Positions 1 to 8,643 of a DNA stretch of 48,697 nt are shown piece after piece. Under the pieces are notes generated by a model. The model did not search any database. It was not told the origin of the DNA and worked only from the letters and a program-made list of their open reading frames with translations. Position 1 is the first letter of the stretch. Each line of letters opens with the position of its first letter. Position numbers and translations under genes: made by a program. Origin of the DNA: Acidobacteriota bacterium (lineage in GTDB: Bacteria > Acidobacteriota > Vicinamibacteria > Vicinamibacterales > UBA2999); NCBI GenBank assembly GCA_016789705.1, contig JAEUQR010000193.1, positions 1 through 48,697 of the forward strand. Direction: 5' to 3'.

Positions 1-714
1 GCGGCGCGCAACACCCGGATCAGCAAGACCAATGACTACGGGTCGGGCTGCTCGGCCGACGGCAACCTCATCGTGGATGACGGCATCTACGACCGCTTCC
101 TCGCGGCGCTGCAGGCCGAAGGCGGCTATCTCGTGGAAGGCGCCGAGAAGGCGATGCTGCAGGCCGCCTACTGGGACGCGGAGGGGCGCCGCACCGCTGA
201 CACGATCGCGCGTCCGGCGGAGGTCATCGCCGCCAAGGCCGGCATCGCGCTGCCGGCGGGCAAGACGTTCTTCATCGTGCCCGAGACCCACATCGGCCGC
301 GCGCATCCGTTTTCGACCGAGAAGCTCGGCGTCGTCCTCTCGATCTTCCGCTACCGCGGCTGGGACCATGCGCTCGACCTCGTGCGGCAGATCTTCGAGA
401 CTGGCGGCAAGGGCCACTCCTGCGGCATTTACTCGTTCAACGACGACCACATCCACCAGCTCGCGCTCGTCGCGCCGGTCAGCCGGATCATGGTGCGCCA
501 GGTGCAGTCGCGCTCGAATGCCGGCAACTTCACGAACGGCATGCCGCAGACGTCGAGCATGGGCTGCGGCATCTGGGGTGGCAACATCACGAACGAGAAC
601 GTCTCGCTCAAGCACTACATGAACGTCACGTGGGTGAGCCGGCCCATTGCCGAGGACAAGCCGTCCGAGGCGGAACTCTTCGGCGAGTTCTACAACACGC
701 CGGTTCCGGCGTAG
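1..714 (+). CDS. CoA-acylating aldehyde dehydrogenase, SauS/EutE-like (3' part)
   Basis: The gene enters from the left edge, and 237 codons of its C-terminal half are visible in frame 1. The fragment carries GSGCSADGN near its start, with a cysteine (codon 17) in the position of the catalytic thiol of aldehyde dehydrogenases, and later KGHSCGIYS and FTNGMP segments typical of the acylating branch (EutE, AdhE N-terminal, sulfoacetaldehyde dehydrogenase SauS). Such enzymes convert an aldehyde plus CoA and NAD(P)+ to an acyl-CoA in the cytoplasm. The next gene is a ThDP-dependent enzyme only 19 bases downstream, so the two probably form one operon and act on related two- or three-carbon carbonyl compounds. 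The sulfoacetaldehyde assignment is resemblance from memory only. The family call is fairly secure, the substrate is not. Confidence 0.75.
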   Translation, partial: AARNTRISKTNDYGSGCSADGNLIVDDGIYDRFLAALQAEGGYLVEGAEKAMLQAAYWDAEGRRTADTIARPAEVIAAKAGIALPAGKTFFIVPETHIGRAHPFSTEKLGVVLSIFRYRGWDHALDLVRQIFETGGKGHSCGIYSFNDDHIHQLALVAPVSRIMVRQVQSRSNAGNFTNGMPQTSSMGCGIWGGNITNENVSLKHYMNVTWVSRPIAEDKPSEAELFGEFYNTPVPA

Positions 715-733
715 TGCTGAACGGACAGCGACC

Positions 734-2503
734 ATGACTCCATCCAGTCCCGCACCCGTGTCCACGCCCGCCGCGACGTCGACGCGCATCTCGTCGTACC
801 TCCTCACCGAGTATCTCGAACGCCTCGGCGTCGAGGTGATCTTCGGATTGTGCGGGCACACGGTCATCGGCTTCCTCGACGCGCTGTCGAAGAGCAAGAT
901 CCGGTTCATCTCGACGCGGCACGAGCAGGTGGCTGCCCACGCCGCCGATGGCTACGCGCGTGCCTCGGGCAAGCCGGGCGTCGTGCTCTCACATCTCGGG
1001 CCCGGGCTCACGAACGCGGCTACCGGTGTCGCCAACGCGGCCCTCGACTCGATCCCGATGGTCGTGATTGCCGGTGACGTGCCGTCGTACTTCTACGGCC
1101 GGCATCCACACCAGGAGTTCAACCTCCATCAGGACGCCGACCAGTCACAGATCTACCGCCCATTCTGCAAGCGCGTCTACCGCGTAGACCGCGTGGAGGA
1201 TCTGCCGCGTGTCATGGAGCGCGCGTTCCACCTGTGCCAGACGGGCCGGCCCGGGCCGGTGCTGGTGGATGTGCCGATGGATCTGTTCTCGGCCGACCTC
1301 GCCGTCGACGCCTTCGCGAAGACACCGCCGCCCATCGTGAAGACGGGGCTCGACCCGGCGACGGCCGCCCGCATCGTCGACCAGCTCGCGAACGCCAGCC
1401 GCCCGGTGCTCTACGCCGGAGGCGGCGTGCTCTCGGCGCGCGCCACCAGGGAGCTCGCGGCGCTCGCCGAGGCGCTCGAGCTGCCCGTCGCCCACACGCT
1501 CATGGGCAAGGGGTGCCTGCACCACGACCATCCGCTGCTGCTCGGCCAGACCGGCTTCTGGGGCACGCCGATTTCGAACGACAAGTGCCGCACGGCCGAC
1601 GTGATTCTCGCCATCGGCACGCGTCTCGCGGAGGCGAACTCGAGCTCGTGGGACACGCGCTTCACCTTCGAGATGCCGCCGACGCGGCTCATGCACATCG
1701 ATGCCGACCCGGCGGAAATCGGCCGCAACTATCCAACGGATCTCGGCGTGGTGGCCGACGCCAAGCTGGCGCTCGAGGCCCTGGTCGAGGCGGCACGGGG
1801 CCGCGCGCACCGGCCGCGCCCGGGCCTGCGCGACGAGATTGCCCGCGGACGCGCCGAGTTCACGGCCAACTGGGCGGGTCAGTGGGCCTCGAACCAGTTC
1901 CCGCTCCGGCCCGAACGCATCCTCGCCGACCTGCGCAAGGCCGCGCCCGAAGACGCGTTCATCGTGACCGACGTCGGCTGGAACAAGAACGGCGTCGGTC
2001 AGCAGTTCCCGATCACCGTGCCGGGCACCTTCATCACCCCGAGTGGTCTGGCCACGATGGGCTTCGGCGCCGCTGCCGCCCTGGGCGTCAAGTACGCGCA
2101 GCCGCACCGGGCGTCGATCGCGCTCATCGGCGACGGCGGCTTCTGTGCCGCCAATCCCACGGTGGTCGCAACCGCCATGGAGGCTGGCCTGCCGGTGATC
2201 TGGGTGGTGATGGACAACTCGGCCTTCGGCACGATCGCCGGCCTCGAGCAGATGCACTACGGCACCGATTTCGGCTGCGTCTTCACGTGCGACGGCAAGC
2301 CGTATCACCTCGACTACGCCGCGATGGCGCGCGCGTGCGGCGCCGACGGCGTGCGCATCGAGGCGGCGAACGACTTCGAGCCGGCCCTGCGCCAGGCGCT
2401 GGCCTCGAACCGCCCCACGCTGATTCAGGTGCCGATGGAGAACGCACCTACACCGACGCCGGGGCACTGGGACATCAACGACATCTACCGCCGCGGCGAG
2501 TGA
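734..2503 (+). CDS. Thiamine-diphosphate-dependent enzyme (acetolactate synthase/decarboxylase-like)
   Basis: A 589-residue protein with the full three-domain ThDP-enzyme layout. The N-terminal pyrimidine-binding domain has RHEQVAAHAADGYAR, with the activating glutamate at about residue 64. The middle domain spans roughly 200-335. The C-terminal pyrophosphate domain has GDGGFCAANP about 30 residues before VVMDN (about 466-497), the classic metal/diphosphate motif. The family includes acetolactate synthase, sulfoacetaldehyde acetyltransferase, oxalyl-CoA decarboxylase and benzaldehyde lyase, and I cannot choose among them. No small regulatory subunit (IlvN) lies next to it, which argues against housekeeping acetolactate synthase. 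The ATG at 734 was chosen because the earlier in-frame start lies inside the preceding gene. The gene follows the acylating aldehyde dehydrogenase closely. Confidence 0.8.
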   Translation: MTPSSPAPVSTPAATSTRISSYLLTEYLERLGVEVIFGLCGHTVIGFLDALSKSKIRFISTRHEQVAAHAADGYARASGKPGVVLSHLGPGLTNAATGVANAALDSIPMVVIAGDVPSYFYGRHPHQEFNLHQDADQSQIYRPFCKRVYRVDRVEDLPRVMERAFHLCQTGRPGPVLVDVPMDLFSADLAVDAFAKTPPPIVKTGLDPATAARIVDQLANASRPVLYAGGGVLSARATRELAALAEALELPVAHTLMGKGCLHHDHPLLLGQTGFWGTPISNDKCRTADVILAIGTRLAEANSSSWDTRFTFEMPPTRLMHIDADPAEIGRNYPTDLGVVADAKLALEALVEAARGRAHRPRPGLRDEIARGRAEFTANWAGQWASNQFPLRPERILADLRKAAPEDAFIVTDVGWNKNGVGQQFPITVPGTFITPSGLATMGFGAAAALGVKYAQPHRASIALIGDGGFCAANPTVVATAMEAGLPVIWVVMDNSAFGTIAGLEQMHYGTDFGCVFTCDGKPYHLDYAAMARACGADGVRIEAANDFEPALRQALASNRPTLIQVPMENAPTPTPGHWDINDIYRRGE

Positions 2504-2550
2504 TCGGCGGCGCACGGATCCGGAACGCGTACGTGCCGGGCGCACCGGCA

Positions 2551-2560
2551 AGAGGGGGGA
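2551..2560 (+). promoter_or_regulatory. Ribosome binding site of the TonB receptor gene
   Basis: The purine run AGAGGGGGGA ends four bases before a GTG codon at 2565. It fixes this GTG as the start, giving a protein that begins directly with a signal peptide. Confidence 0.6.
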
Positions 2561-2564
2561 CGCT

Positions 2565-5500
2565 GTGAGAGTTCTGAGAGTACTCGTGATGGGCGTACTG
2601 GCGCTGGCGCTGCCGGAGCTGGCCGGCGCACAGGCCGTGGGCGGCGCGCAGATTTCAGGCTTCGTCCGCGACTCGAGCGGCGGCGCGCTGCCCGGCGTGG
2701 ACGTGACGGTCACGCAGACCGACACCGGGATCTCGCGGTCCACGGTCAGCGGCGGGGACGGCGCCTTCGCCTTCCCGAACCTCCCGGTGGGCCCGTATCA
2801 GCTGAAGGCCAACCTGCAGGGGTTCAGCACCTTCGTGCAGGACGGCATCATCCTGCAGGTCAACTCGAACCCGGTCGTGAACATCGGCCTGCAGATCGGC
2901 GCCATCAGCGAGCAGCTCACGGTGACGGCCAATGCCTCGATGGTCGAGACGCGGTCGACCGGCATCGGTCAGGTCATCGACAACCAGCGCGTCGTCGAGC
3001 TGCCGCTCAACGGCCGCCAGGCAACCGAGCTCATCTTCCTCTCGGGCCTCGCGACCTCGGCGCCGGCCGCCGACCTCAACACCAACAAGAACTTCCCGAC
3101 GGTGACGATCTCGGTGGCCGGCGGCCAGGCCAACGGCATGACCTACATCATGGACGGCGGCACCCACAACGACCCGTTCAACAACCTGAACCTGCCGACG
3201 CCGTTTCCTGACGCGCTCCAGGAGTTCAAGGTCGAGACGAGCGCGCTGCCGGCGCGCTACGGGCACCACGCCTCGTCGGCCGTGAATCTCGTGACCAAGT
3301 CGGGCACCAACACCTTCAAGGGCACGGTGTTCAACTTCCTGCGCAACTACAACTTCAACGCCCGGAACGCTCTCGCCACCACACGCGACACGCTCAAGCG
3401 CAACCAGTTCGGCGGTGCCATCGGCGGTCCCATCCTGAAGAACAAGGCGTTCTTCTTCGGGGGCTTCCAGGGACGCATCGAAAAGACCAATCCGCCCACC
3501 GTCATCCGCTGGGTGCCCACCGCGCAGATGCTCGCCGGTGACTTCACGACCTTCGCGTCGCCCGCGTGTAACGGCGGCCGCCAGATCGCCCTGCGCGCGC
3601 CTTTCGTCGACAACCGGGTGCCGGCCTCGGCGCTGAACCCGGTGGCGCTCAACTTCGCGAAGTATCTGCCGGCCACGACCGACCCCTGCGGCCGCGTGCA
3701 GTTCGGCATCCCGAACAACAGCACCGAGCAGCAGGCGCTCGGCCGCATCGACTACACGTTCAACGCTGAACACAGCGTATTCACGCGCTACATGTTCGCC
3801 CGCTACGAGAACCCGGCGACCTACGATGGCCAGAACGTGCTCACGCTGAGCCGCACCGGCCAGGAGAACATCGCCAACTCGGCGGTCGTCGGCCACAAGT
3901 GGCTGCCCACGAACACGCTCGTCAACTCGCTGACCGTCACGTTCAATCGCACGCTGAACGACCGGCCGCTGCCCGAGTTCTTCACTGCGACCGAGCTCGG
4001 CAGCCGCATCGCCAGTCCGTATCCCGGCTACGTCGGGGTCAGCGTGACCGGTAATGGCTTCACCGTGGGCGCCGGCGGCACCAACCCGGGGTACTTCAAC
4101 TCGCTGGCGTTCCAGGTGGCGGACGACCTCGACCTCGTGCGGGGCAATCACCAGATCTCTGCCGGCGTGAACTGGATTCACACCAACATCAAGACCAACA
4201 ACAACCGGCCCACGAACGGCCAGTTCACCTTCAACGGCCAGACGACGGGCCTCTCGCTCGCCGACTTCATGGTGGGCTCGGTGAGCGGCGGGTTCCTGCA
4301 GGGCAACCCGGTGTTCGACGACGATGACCACGACTACATCGGCGTCTACCTGCAGGACGACTGGCGCATCCGGCCGAATCTGAGCATGAACGTCGGCGTG
4401 CGGTGGGAGCCCTACATCCCGCTGCGCAGCAGCCGGTCGTGGATCAGCAACTTCGACAAGACCCGATTCGACCAGAACGTGCGGAGCACGGTCTATCCGC
4501 AGGCCCCGGCCGGCCTCATCTTCCCCGGTGACGCGGGGTATCCCGGTCGCGGTGCCAACCGGAAGCAGATGCTGAACTTCGCGCCGCGCGTCGGCGCCAT
4601 CTGGACGCCCGAGGGCGACAGCTCCATGAGCGTGCGTGCGTCGTGGGGCATCTTCTACGACACGCCGCACCTCTTCTTCAACACGCGCTTCTCGAACAAC
4701 CCGCCCTGGGGTGCGCAGCTGACGATTCCGAATCCCGTCGGCGGCTTCTCGGATCCGTACCTCAACTATCCCGGCGGTAACCCGTTCCCGGCGCTCAACG
4801 ACAACTGGCAGTCGTCGGCCTTCCCGTCCTTTGGCGTCTACGTGAACTCGCCGCTCGATATCGAGCCGCAGCAGCTGCAGCAGTGGAACCTGAGCGTGCA
4901 GAAGGGCCTCGGCGACTGGCTGCTCTCGGCGAGCTATCTCGGCAACCGCACGCTCAACCTGTGGCGAGCGACGGAACTCAACCCTGCGGTGCCGATTGCC
5001 GGCGCCACCGTGGCCAACACCAACCAGCGCCGTGTGCTCTACCTGCAGGACCCGGCGAAGGGACAGTTCTACGGCACGATCGGCCAGGTGGACGACACCG
5101 GCCGCGGCAACTACCACGGGCTGCTGCTCTCGGTGCAGCGCCGCCTGGCGAACAACTTCAGCATTCTCTCGAACTGGACGATCTCGAAGTGCATGTCCGA
5201 CCCGGCCACGAGCGAGATCACCGGTCCGACCATCGTCGATCCGAACAACCCGGACCTCGACTACTCGTACTGCGCGTCCGACCGCCGGCACGTCGTGAAT
5301 CTGTCGGCCGTGGTCCGGACGCCGGAGTTCGGCAACGGCTTCCTTCGGGCGGCCTTCAGCGACTGGCAGATCTCGCCCATCGTGCGGTGGCAGAGCGGCA
5401 ACCGCTCCACCGTGACGACGGGCGTGGACAACGCACTCACCGGCATGGGCGGCCAGCGCGCCGTGCAGGTGCTCGACGACCCGTACGGCGACGGCACCGC

Positions 5501-5789
5501 CGGCAACTACGTGAATCGGGCGGCATTCACCACCCCGGCCGCCGGCACATACAGCGCGCTGAAGCCGTTCACGATCCTCAACCCGTCGAATCTGCAGAAT
5601 GACATCGCGATCACCCGGTCGTTCCGCTTCGGCTCGCGGACCCTGCAGGCGCGCTGGGAGATCTTCAACGTGATCAACCACGTGAATCTCGGGGCGCCCA
5701 TCACGGCCCTCAACAACGCGGCCTTCGGTCAGATTCAGACGGCCGGTGATCCGCGCATCATGCAGTTCGCTCTCAAGTTCGACTTCTGA
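2565..5789 (+). CDS. TonB-dependent receptor, Oar-like, with carboxypeptidase-regulatory domain
   Basis: A 1074-residue outer-membrane protein. Residues 1-23 form a Sec signal peptide ending AGA|QA. Residues about 27-115 are a carboxypeptidase-regulatory-like beta-sandwich (ISGFVRDSSGGALPGVDV). This is followed by a plug domain containing VVELPLNGRQATELIFLSG, and then a long beta-barrel ending in an aromatic residue (ALKFDF), the usual signal for outer-membrane insertion. This architecture is the Oar/CarboxypepD_reg receptor type greatly expanded in Acidobacteriota, thought to import oligosaccharides, peptides or other polymer fragments with TonB energy. There is no SusD partner next to it. 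It is followed after a GC-rich hairpin by two ThuA genes and a PQQ dehydrogenase, suggesting the imported ligand is a sugar, though that is inference. Confidence 0.92.
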   Translation: MRVLRVLVMGVLALALPELAGAQAVGGAQISGFVRDSSGGALPGVDVTVTQTDTGISRSTVSGGDGAFAFPNLPVGPYQLKANLQGFSTFVQDGIILQVNSNPVVNIGLQIGAISEQLTVTANASMVETRSTGIGQVIDNQRVVELPLNGRQATELIFLSGLATSAPAADLNTNKNFPTVTISVAGGQANGMTYIMDGGTHNDPFNNLNLPTPFPDALQEFKVETSALPARYGHHASSAVNLVTKSGTNTFKGTVFNFLRNYNFNARNALATTRDTLKRNQFGGAIGGPILKNKAFFFGGFQGRIEKTNPPTVIRWVPTAQMLAGDFTTFASPACNGGRQIALRAPFVDNRVPASALNPVALNFAKYLPATTDPCGRVQFGIPNNSTEQQALGRIDYTFNAEHSVFTRYMFARYENPATYDGQNVLTLSRTGQENIANSAVVGHKWLPTNTLVNSLTVTFNRTLNDRPLPEFFTATELGSRIASPYPGYVGVSVTGNGFTVGAGGTNPGYFNSLAFQVADDLDLVRGNHQISAGVNWIHTNIKTNNNRPTNGQFTFNGQTTGLSLADFMVGSVSGGFLQGNPVFDDDDHDYIGVYLQDDWRIRPNLSMNVGVRWEPYIPLRSSRSWISNFDKTRFDQNVRSTVYPQAPAGLIFPGDAGYPGRGANRKQMLNFAPRVGAIWTPEGDSSMSVRASWGIFYDTPHLFFNTRFSNNPPWGAQLTIPNPVGGFSDPYLNYPGGNPFPALNDNWQSSAFPSFGVYVNSPLDIEPQQLQQWNLSVQKGLGDWLLSASYLGNRTLNLWRATELNPAVPIAGATVANTNQRRVLYLQDPAKGQFYGTIGQVDDTGRGNYHGLLLSVQRRLANNFSILSNWTISKCMSDPATSEITGPTIVDPNNPDLDYSYCASDRRHVVNLSAVVRTPEFGNGFLRAAFSDWQISPIVRWQSGNRSTVTTGVDNALTGMGGQRAVQVLDDPYGDGTAGNYVNRAAFTTPAAGTYSALKPFTILNPSNLQNDIAITRSFRFGSRTLQARWEIFNVINHVNLGAPITALNNAAFGQIQTAGDPRIMQFALKFDF

Positions 5790-5801
5790 GGCCCTGAAAG
5801 C

Positions 5802-5824
5802 GGCGCCGGTCACGGACCGGCGCC
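5802..5824 (+). terminator. GC-rich perfect hairpin between receptor and ThuA genes
   Basis: GGCGCCGGTC, a three-base ACG loop, then GACCGGCGCC: a perfect 10-bp stem starting 12 bases after the receptor stop codon and ending 21 bases before the ThuA start. No T run follows, so it is not a canonical intrinsic terminator. It could act as a partial terminator, an mRNA 3'-end stabiliser or a processing site that uncouples receptor and enzyme expression. Confidence 0.45.
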
Positions 5825-5845
5825 GTCCGTCTTCTGGAGATCACA

Positions 5846-6781
5846 ATGCAGACGCGACGGCCGATCCTGTGGGTGCTGGCGACGATGCTGGCCGGAATGG
5901 TGAGCGCCGCGCCGGAGGGGCCGGGTGCCACGGCGCTCGAAGCGCGACAACAGGCGCCGGCGGCGCCGCGTCAGCCGGGCGGGCCTGGCGGGCCGCGCGG
6001 GCCACAACGTCCTCGCACGCGCAAGGTCGTGCTCGCCTGGGCCGACACCCGGAACGGCATCGCGCAGCACGACTCGACGTCGCATGCGCTCGCGGTCATC
6101 GAGCGGCTCGGCTACGAGTCGGGCGCCTACGACACATTCATCCGCACGGATTCGAACATCGCGGCGATGGAGCCGAAGCGCACGACGGGGGAATCGGCCA
6201 GCGGCGGGCCCAGCCTGCGGATGGCCGACGCCATCTTCTTTCTCGGCCACCGTGACGTGCCGGTGGACGACCAGCAGAAGGCCGACATCCTCAAGTTCGT
6301 GCGTGACGACGGCAAGGGCTTCGTGGCCGCCCACACGGCGCTCACGGCCTGGGAGAACTGGCCGGAGTTCGGCGAACTGCTCGGCGGACGCTACGACGGC
6401 CACCCCTGGAACACGACGGCGGCGCCAATCGTCAACGAGGCGCCGGACTTCCCGGCGACGAAGCACTTTCCTCCGGCCTTCACCTTCACCGACGAGTTCT
6501 ATCAGGCGAAGTTCTTCTCCCGGGAGAAGGCGCGCGTGCTCCTCCGCGTCGACGCGAGCAGGCTGCCGCCGCATCCCGAATCGCACGTGAAGGACGGCGA
6601 CATGCCGATCGTCTGGGCCAAGACCTACGGGAAGGGCCGCGTCTTCTATTCGACCTTCGCGCACGACGCGAAGACCTGGGACGATCGCGACATCGGACAG
6701 ATGTACCTGGAAGCAATCAAGTGGGCACTCGGGCTGACGGACGGCGACGTGACGCCGCGGCCCCTGCCCGCGTCGAGGTGA
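5846..6781 (+). CDS. ThuA-domain protein, exported (first copy)
   Basis: A 311-residue protein with an N-terminal signal peptide, then a proline/glycine-rich linker (about 36-57) and a ThuA-like glutamine-amidotransferase-fold domain (about 58-300). Visible landmarks are VLAWADTRNG, ADAIFFLGHRD, GKGFVAAHTALTAW, and a C-terminal YGKGRVFYSTFAHD typical of the family. Characterised ThuA proteins act on 3-keto-trehalose and related oxidised disaccharides. An exported form next to a PQQ dehydrogenase suggests it processes an oxidised sugar in the periplasm. The start has a good ribosome site (GGAGAT, eight bases upstream). Its stop is two bases before the next start codon. Related to the second ThuA gene at 8643, with the same order of motifs but clear divergence. 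Confidence 0.85.
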   Translation: MQTRRPILWVLATMLAGMVSAAPEGPGATALEARQQAPAAPRQPGGPGGPRGPQRPRTRKVVLAWADTRNGIAQHDSTSHALAVIERLGYESGAYDTFIRTDSNIAAMEPKRTTGESASGGPSLRMADAIFFLGHRDVPVDDQQKADILKFVRDDGKGFVAAHTALTAWENWPEFGELLGGRYDGHPWNTTAAPIVNEAPDFPATKHFPPAFTFTDEFYQAKFFSREKARVLLRVDASRLPPHPESHVKDGDMPIVWAKTYGKGRVFYSTFAHDAKTWDDRDIGQMYLEAIKWALGLTDGDVTPRPLPASR

Positions 6782-6783
6782 CC

Positions 6784-8643
6784 ATGCGCGCGACGATGAC
6801 GGCAGCCTGGTATGGCGCGGCCACGCTCATGACGGCACTCGCCGTGAGCGCCGCGGCCCAGGAATGGACGACCCACGGCGGCGACCTCGGCGAGAGCCGC
6901 TTCTCGCCGCTCACGCAGATCACGAAAACGAACGTGGCGACGCTCGAGAAGGCGTGGGAATTCGACGCCGGCGCGGCCAATCTGCAGCTGACACCGCTCG
7001 TCGTCGGCGGGCAGATGTACATCACCGCCGGCCAGAACATCTTCGCGGTGGAACCCGAGACCGGCCGGCAGATCTGGCGCTTTGAAGCGCCGGGCGTCGT
7101 CAGCCGGCGCGGCGTGGCGTACTGGCCTGGCGACGCGAAGACCCCGGCACGGCTCTACAGCGGCGCCGGCGACCGGCTCATCGCGCTCGATGCGAAGACC
7201 GGCCGGCTCGTGCCCGAATTCGGCACGCACGGCCTGGTCGAATTGAGCCCCGGCATCAAGGGCGACGTCGACGGCCGCACGAGTCTCGTCTCGCCGCCCA
7301 TCGTCTACAAGGACCTGCTCATCACCGGCGGCAACAACGGAGAACAGGCACCGAGCCTCGGCCTCTACGGCGACATCCGCGCCTGGGACGCCCGCACGGG
7401 CGCGCTCAAGTGGACTTTCCACACCGTGCCGCGAGCGGGTGAACCCGGCATCGAGACCTGGGAGGGCGAGAGCTGGAAGAACCGCTCCGGCACGAACATG
7501 TGGGCGTTCTTCACCATCGACGCCGAACGCGGCATCATCTACGCCCCGCTCGGCTCGCCCACGGCCGACTACTACGGCGGTGACCGCAAGGGCATGAACC
7601 TCTACGGCAACTCGATCGTGGCGCTCGACGCGGCGACCGGGAAGCTCAAGTGGCACCACCAGCTCGTGCATCACGACCTGTGGGACTTCGACCTGCCGGC
7701 CGCTCCCACGCTGATCGATGTGCGCCGCGAGGGCAAGACCATCCCCGCGGTGGCGGTGATGACGAAAGTGACGCTGCTCTTCATCTTCAACCGCGTCACC
7801 GGCGAGCCGCTCTACGGCATGGAAGAGCGGAAGGTGCCGAAGAGCACGGTGCCCGGTGAGCAGTCGTGGCCGACGCAGCCGTTCCCGCTCAAGCCGCCGC
7901 CACTTGGCCGCATCGACTTCGATCCGGCGAAAGACTTCTACAGCCTCACACCGGAACACGCCGCCTACTGCAAGGACCTCTGGGACAAGAACCAGATGTA
8001 CACCGAGGGCCCATACACGCCGCCGTCGATGGAGCGGACGATGGTGACCTTCCCGAGCACGCTCGGTGGCGGCAACTGGAACGGTCTGGCCTACGACAAG
8101 GCGCGCGGCCTTGTGTTCACCAACGTGATGAACATCGGGCAGGTGGCGCGCATGCAGTTCGGGAAGGACCGGCGCAGCGGCCAGGAAGGGTATCAGCGCA
8201 CGACACCGTGGGGCGGGCCGGTGGGCCGCTTCTGGAATCCTGAGAACAAGATTCCGTGTTCGGCGCCGCCGTTCGGCGAGCTCGTGGCCGTGAACGTGAA
8301 CACCGGCGACATCGCCTGGAAGGTGCCGTTCGGCCGCGTCGACGAGCTCTACGCCAGGGGACACACGAGCACGGGCGCGCTCAACATCGGCGGCGCAATC
8401 GCCACGGCGAGCGGCCTGCTCTTCATCGGCGCCACCAACGACGCGCACTTCCGCGCCTTCGATTCGGAATCCGGCAGGCTGTTGTGGGAAACGCGCCTCG
8501 AGGCGAGCGCGCACTCGATCCCGTCCACGTACATCGGCAAGGACGGCCGCCAGTACGTGGTCGTGCCGGCCGGCGGCGGCAGCTTCCTCGGTTCCCCCGC
8601 CGGCTCGAAGGTCGTGGCCTTCGCGCTGCCCGAGGCGCACTGA
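6784..8643 (+). CDS. PQQ-dependent dehydrogenase (quinoprotein, periplasmic)
   Basis: A 619-residue protein beginning with a signal peptide (cleavage near AAA|QEW) and continuing as an eight-bladed PQQ beta-propeller. It opens with WTTHGGDLGESRFSPL, the start of mature quinoprotein glucose/alcohol dehydrogenases, and has repeated tryptophan-docking blades such as LKWTFHTVPRAGEPG and HHDLWDFDLPAAPTL. The protein ends without a cytochrome c domain (no CxxCH) and has no N-terminal membrane bundle as in Gcd, so electrons must leave through a separate acceptor. Oxidation of an aldose or alcohol in the periplasm is expected. The ATG at 6784 is preceded by GAGGTG and sits two bases after the ThuA stop. 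The gene shares base 8643 with the next start, indicating translational coupling. Confidence 0.88.
   Translation: MRATMTAAWYGAATLMTALAVSAAAQEWTTHGGDLGESRFSPLTQITKTNVATLEKAWEFDAGAANLQLTPLVVGGQMYITAGQNIFAVEPETGRQIWRFEAPGVVSRRGVAYWPGDAKTPARLYSGAGDRLIALDAKTGRLVPEFGTHGLVELSPGIKGDVDGRTSLVSPPIVYKDLLITGGNNGEQAPSLGLYGDIRAWDARTGALKWTFHTVPRAGEPGIETWEGESWKNRSGTNMWAFFTIDAERGIIYAPLGSPTADYYGGDRKGMNLYGNSIVALDAATGKLKWHHQLVHHDLWDFDLPAAPTLIDVRREGKTIPAVAVMTKVTLLFIFNRVTGEPLYGMEERKVPKSTVPGEQSWPTQPFPLKPPPLGRIDFDPAKDFYSLTPEHAAYCKDLWDKNQMYTEGPYTPPSMERTMVTFPSTLGGGNWNGLAYDKARGLVFTNVMNIGQVARMQFGKDRRSGQEGYQRTTPWGGPVGRFWNPENKIPCSAPPFGELVAVNVNTGDIAWKVPFGRVDELYARGHTSTGALNIGGAIATASGLLFIGATNDAHFRAFDSESGRLLWETRLEASAHSIPSTYIGKDGRQYVVVPAGGGSFLGSPAGSKVVAFALPEAH

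Noticed and set aside
734-2503. Biosynthetic acetolactate synthase (ilvB) as a firm name
   Set aside because: No IlvN subunit is adjacent, and the family also contains several decarboxylases and lyases. Only the enzyme class is supported.
2655-5813. A 1052-codon minus-strand open frame opposite the TonB receptor
   Set aside because: Composition is Arg/Val/Ala/His-rich with no recognisable domain. The plus strand encodes a full, motif-rich receptor, so this is a codon-bias shadow in GC-rich DNA.
5802-5824. A canonical Rho-independent terminator
   Set aside because: The stem is strong but no run of T follows it. It is listed as a hairpin with low confidence.
6646-8640. A 664-codon minus-strand open frame opposite the PQQ dehydrogenase
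   Set aside because: It mirrors the wobble pattern of the dehydrogenase and lacks any start context or known motif.
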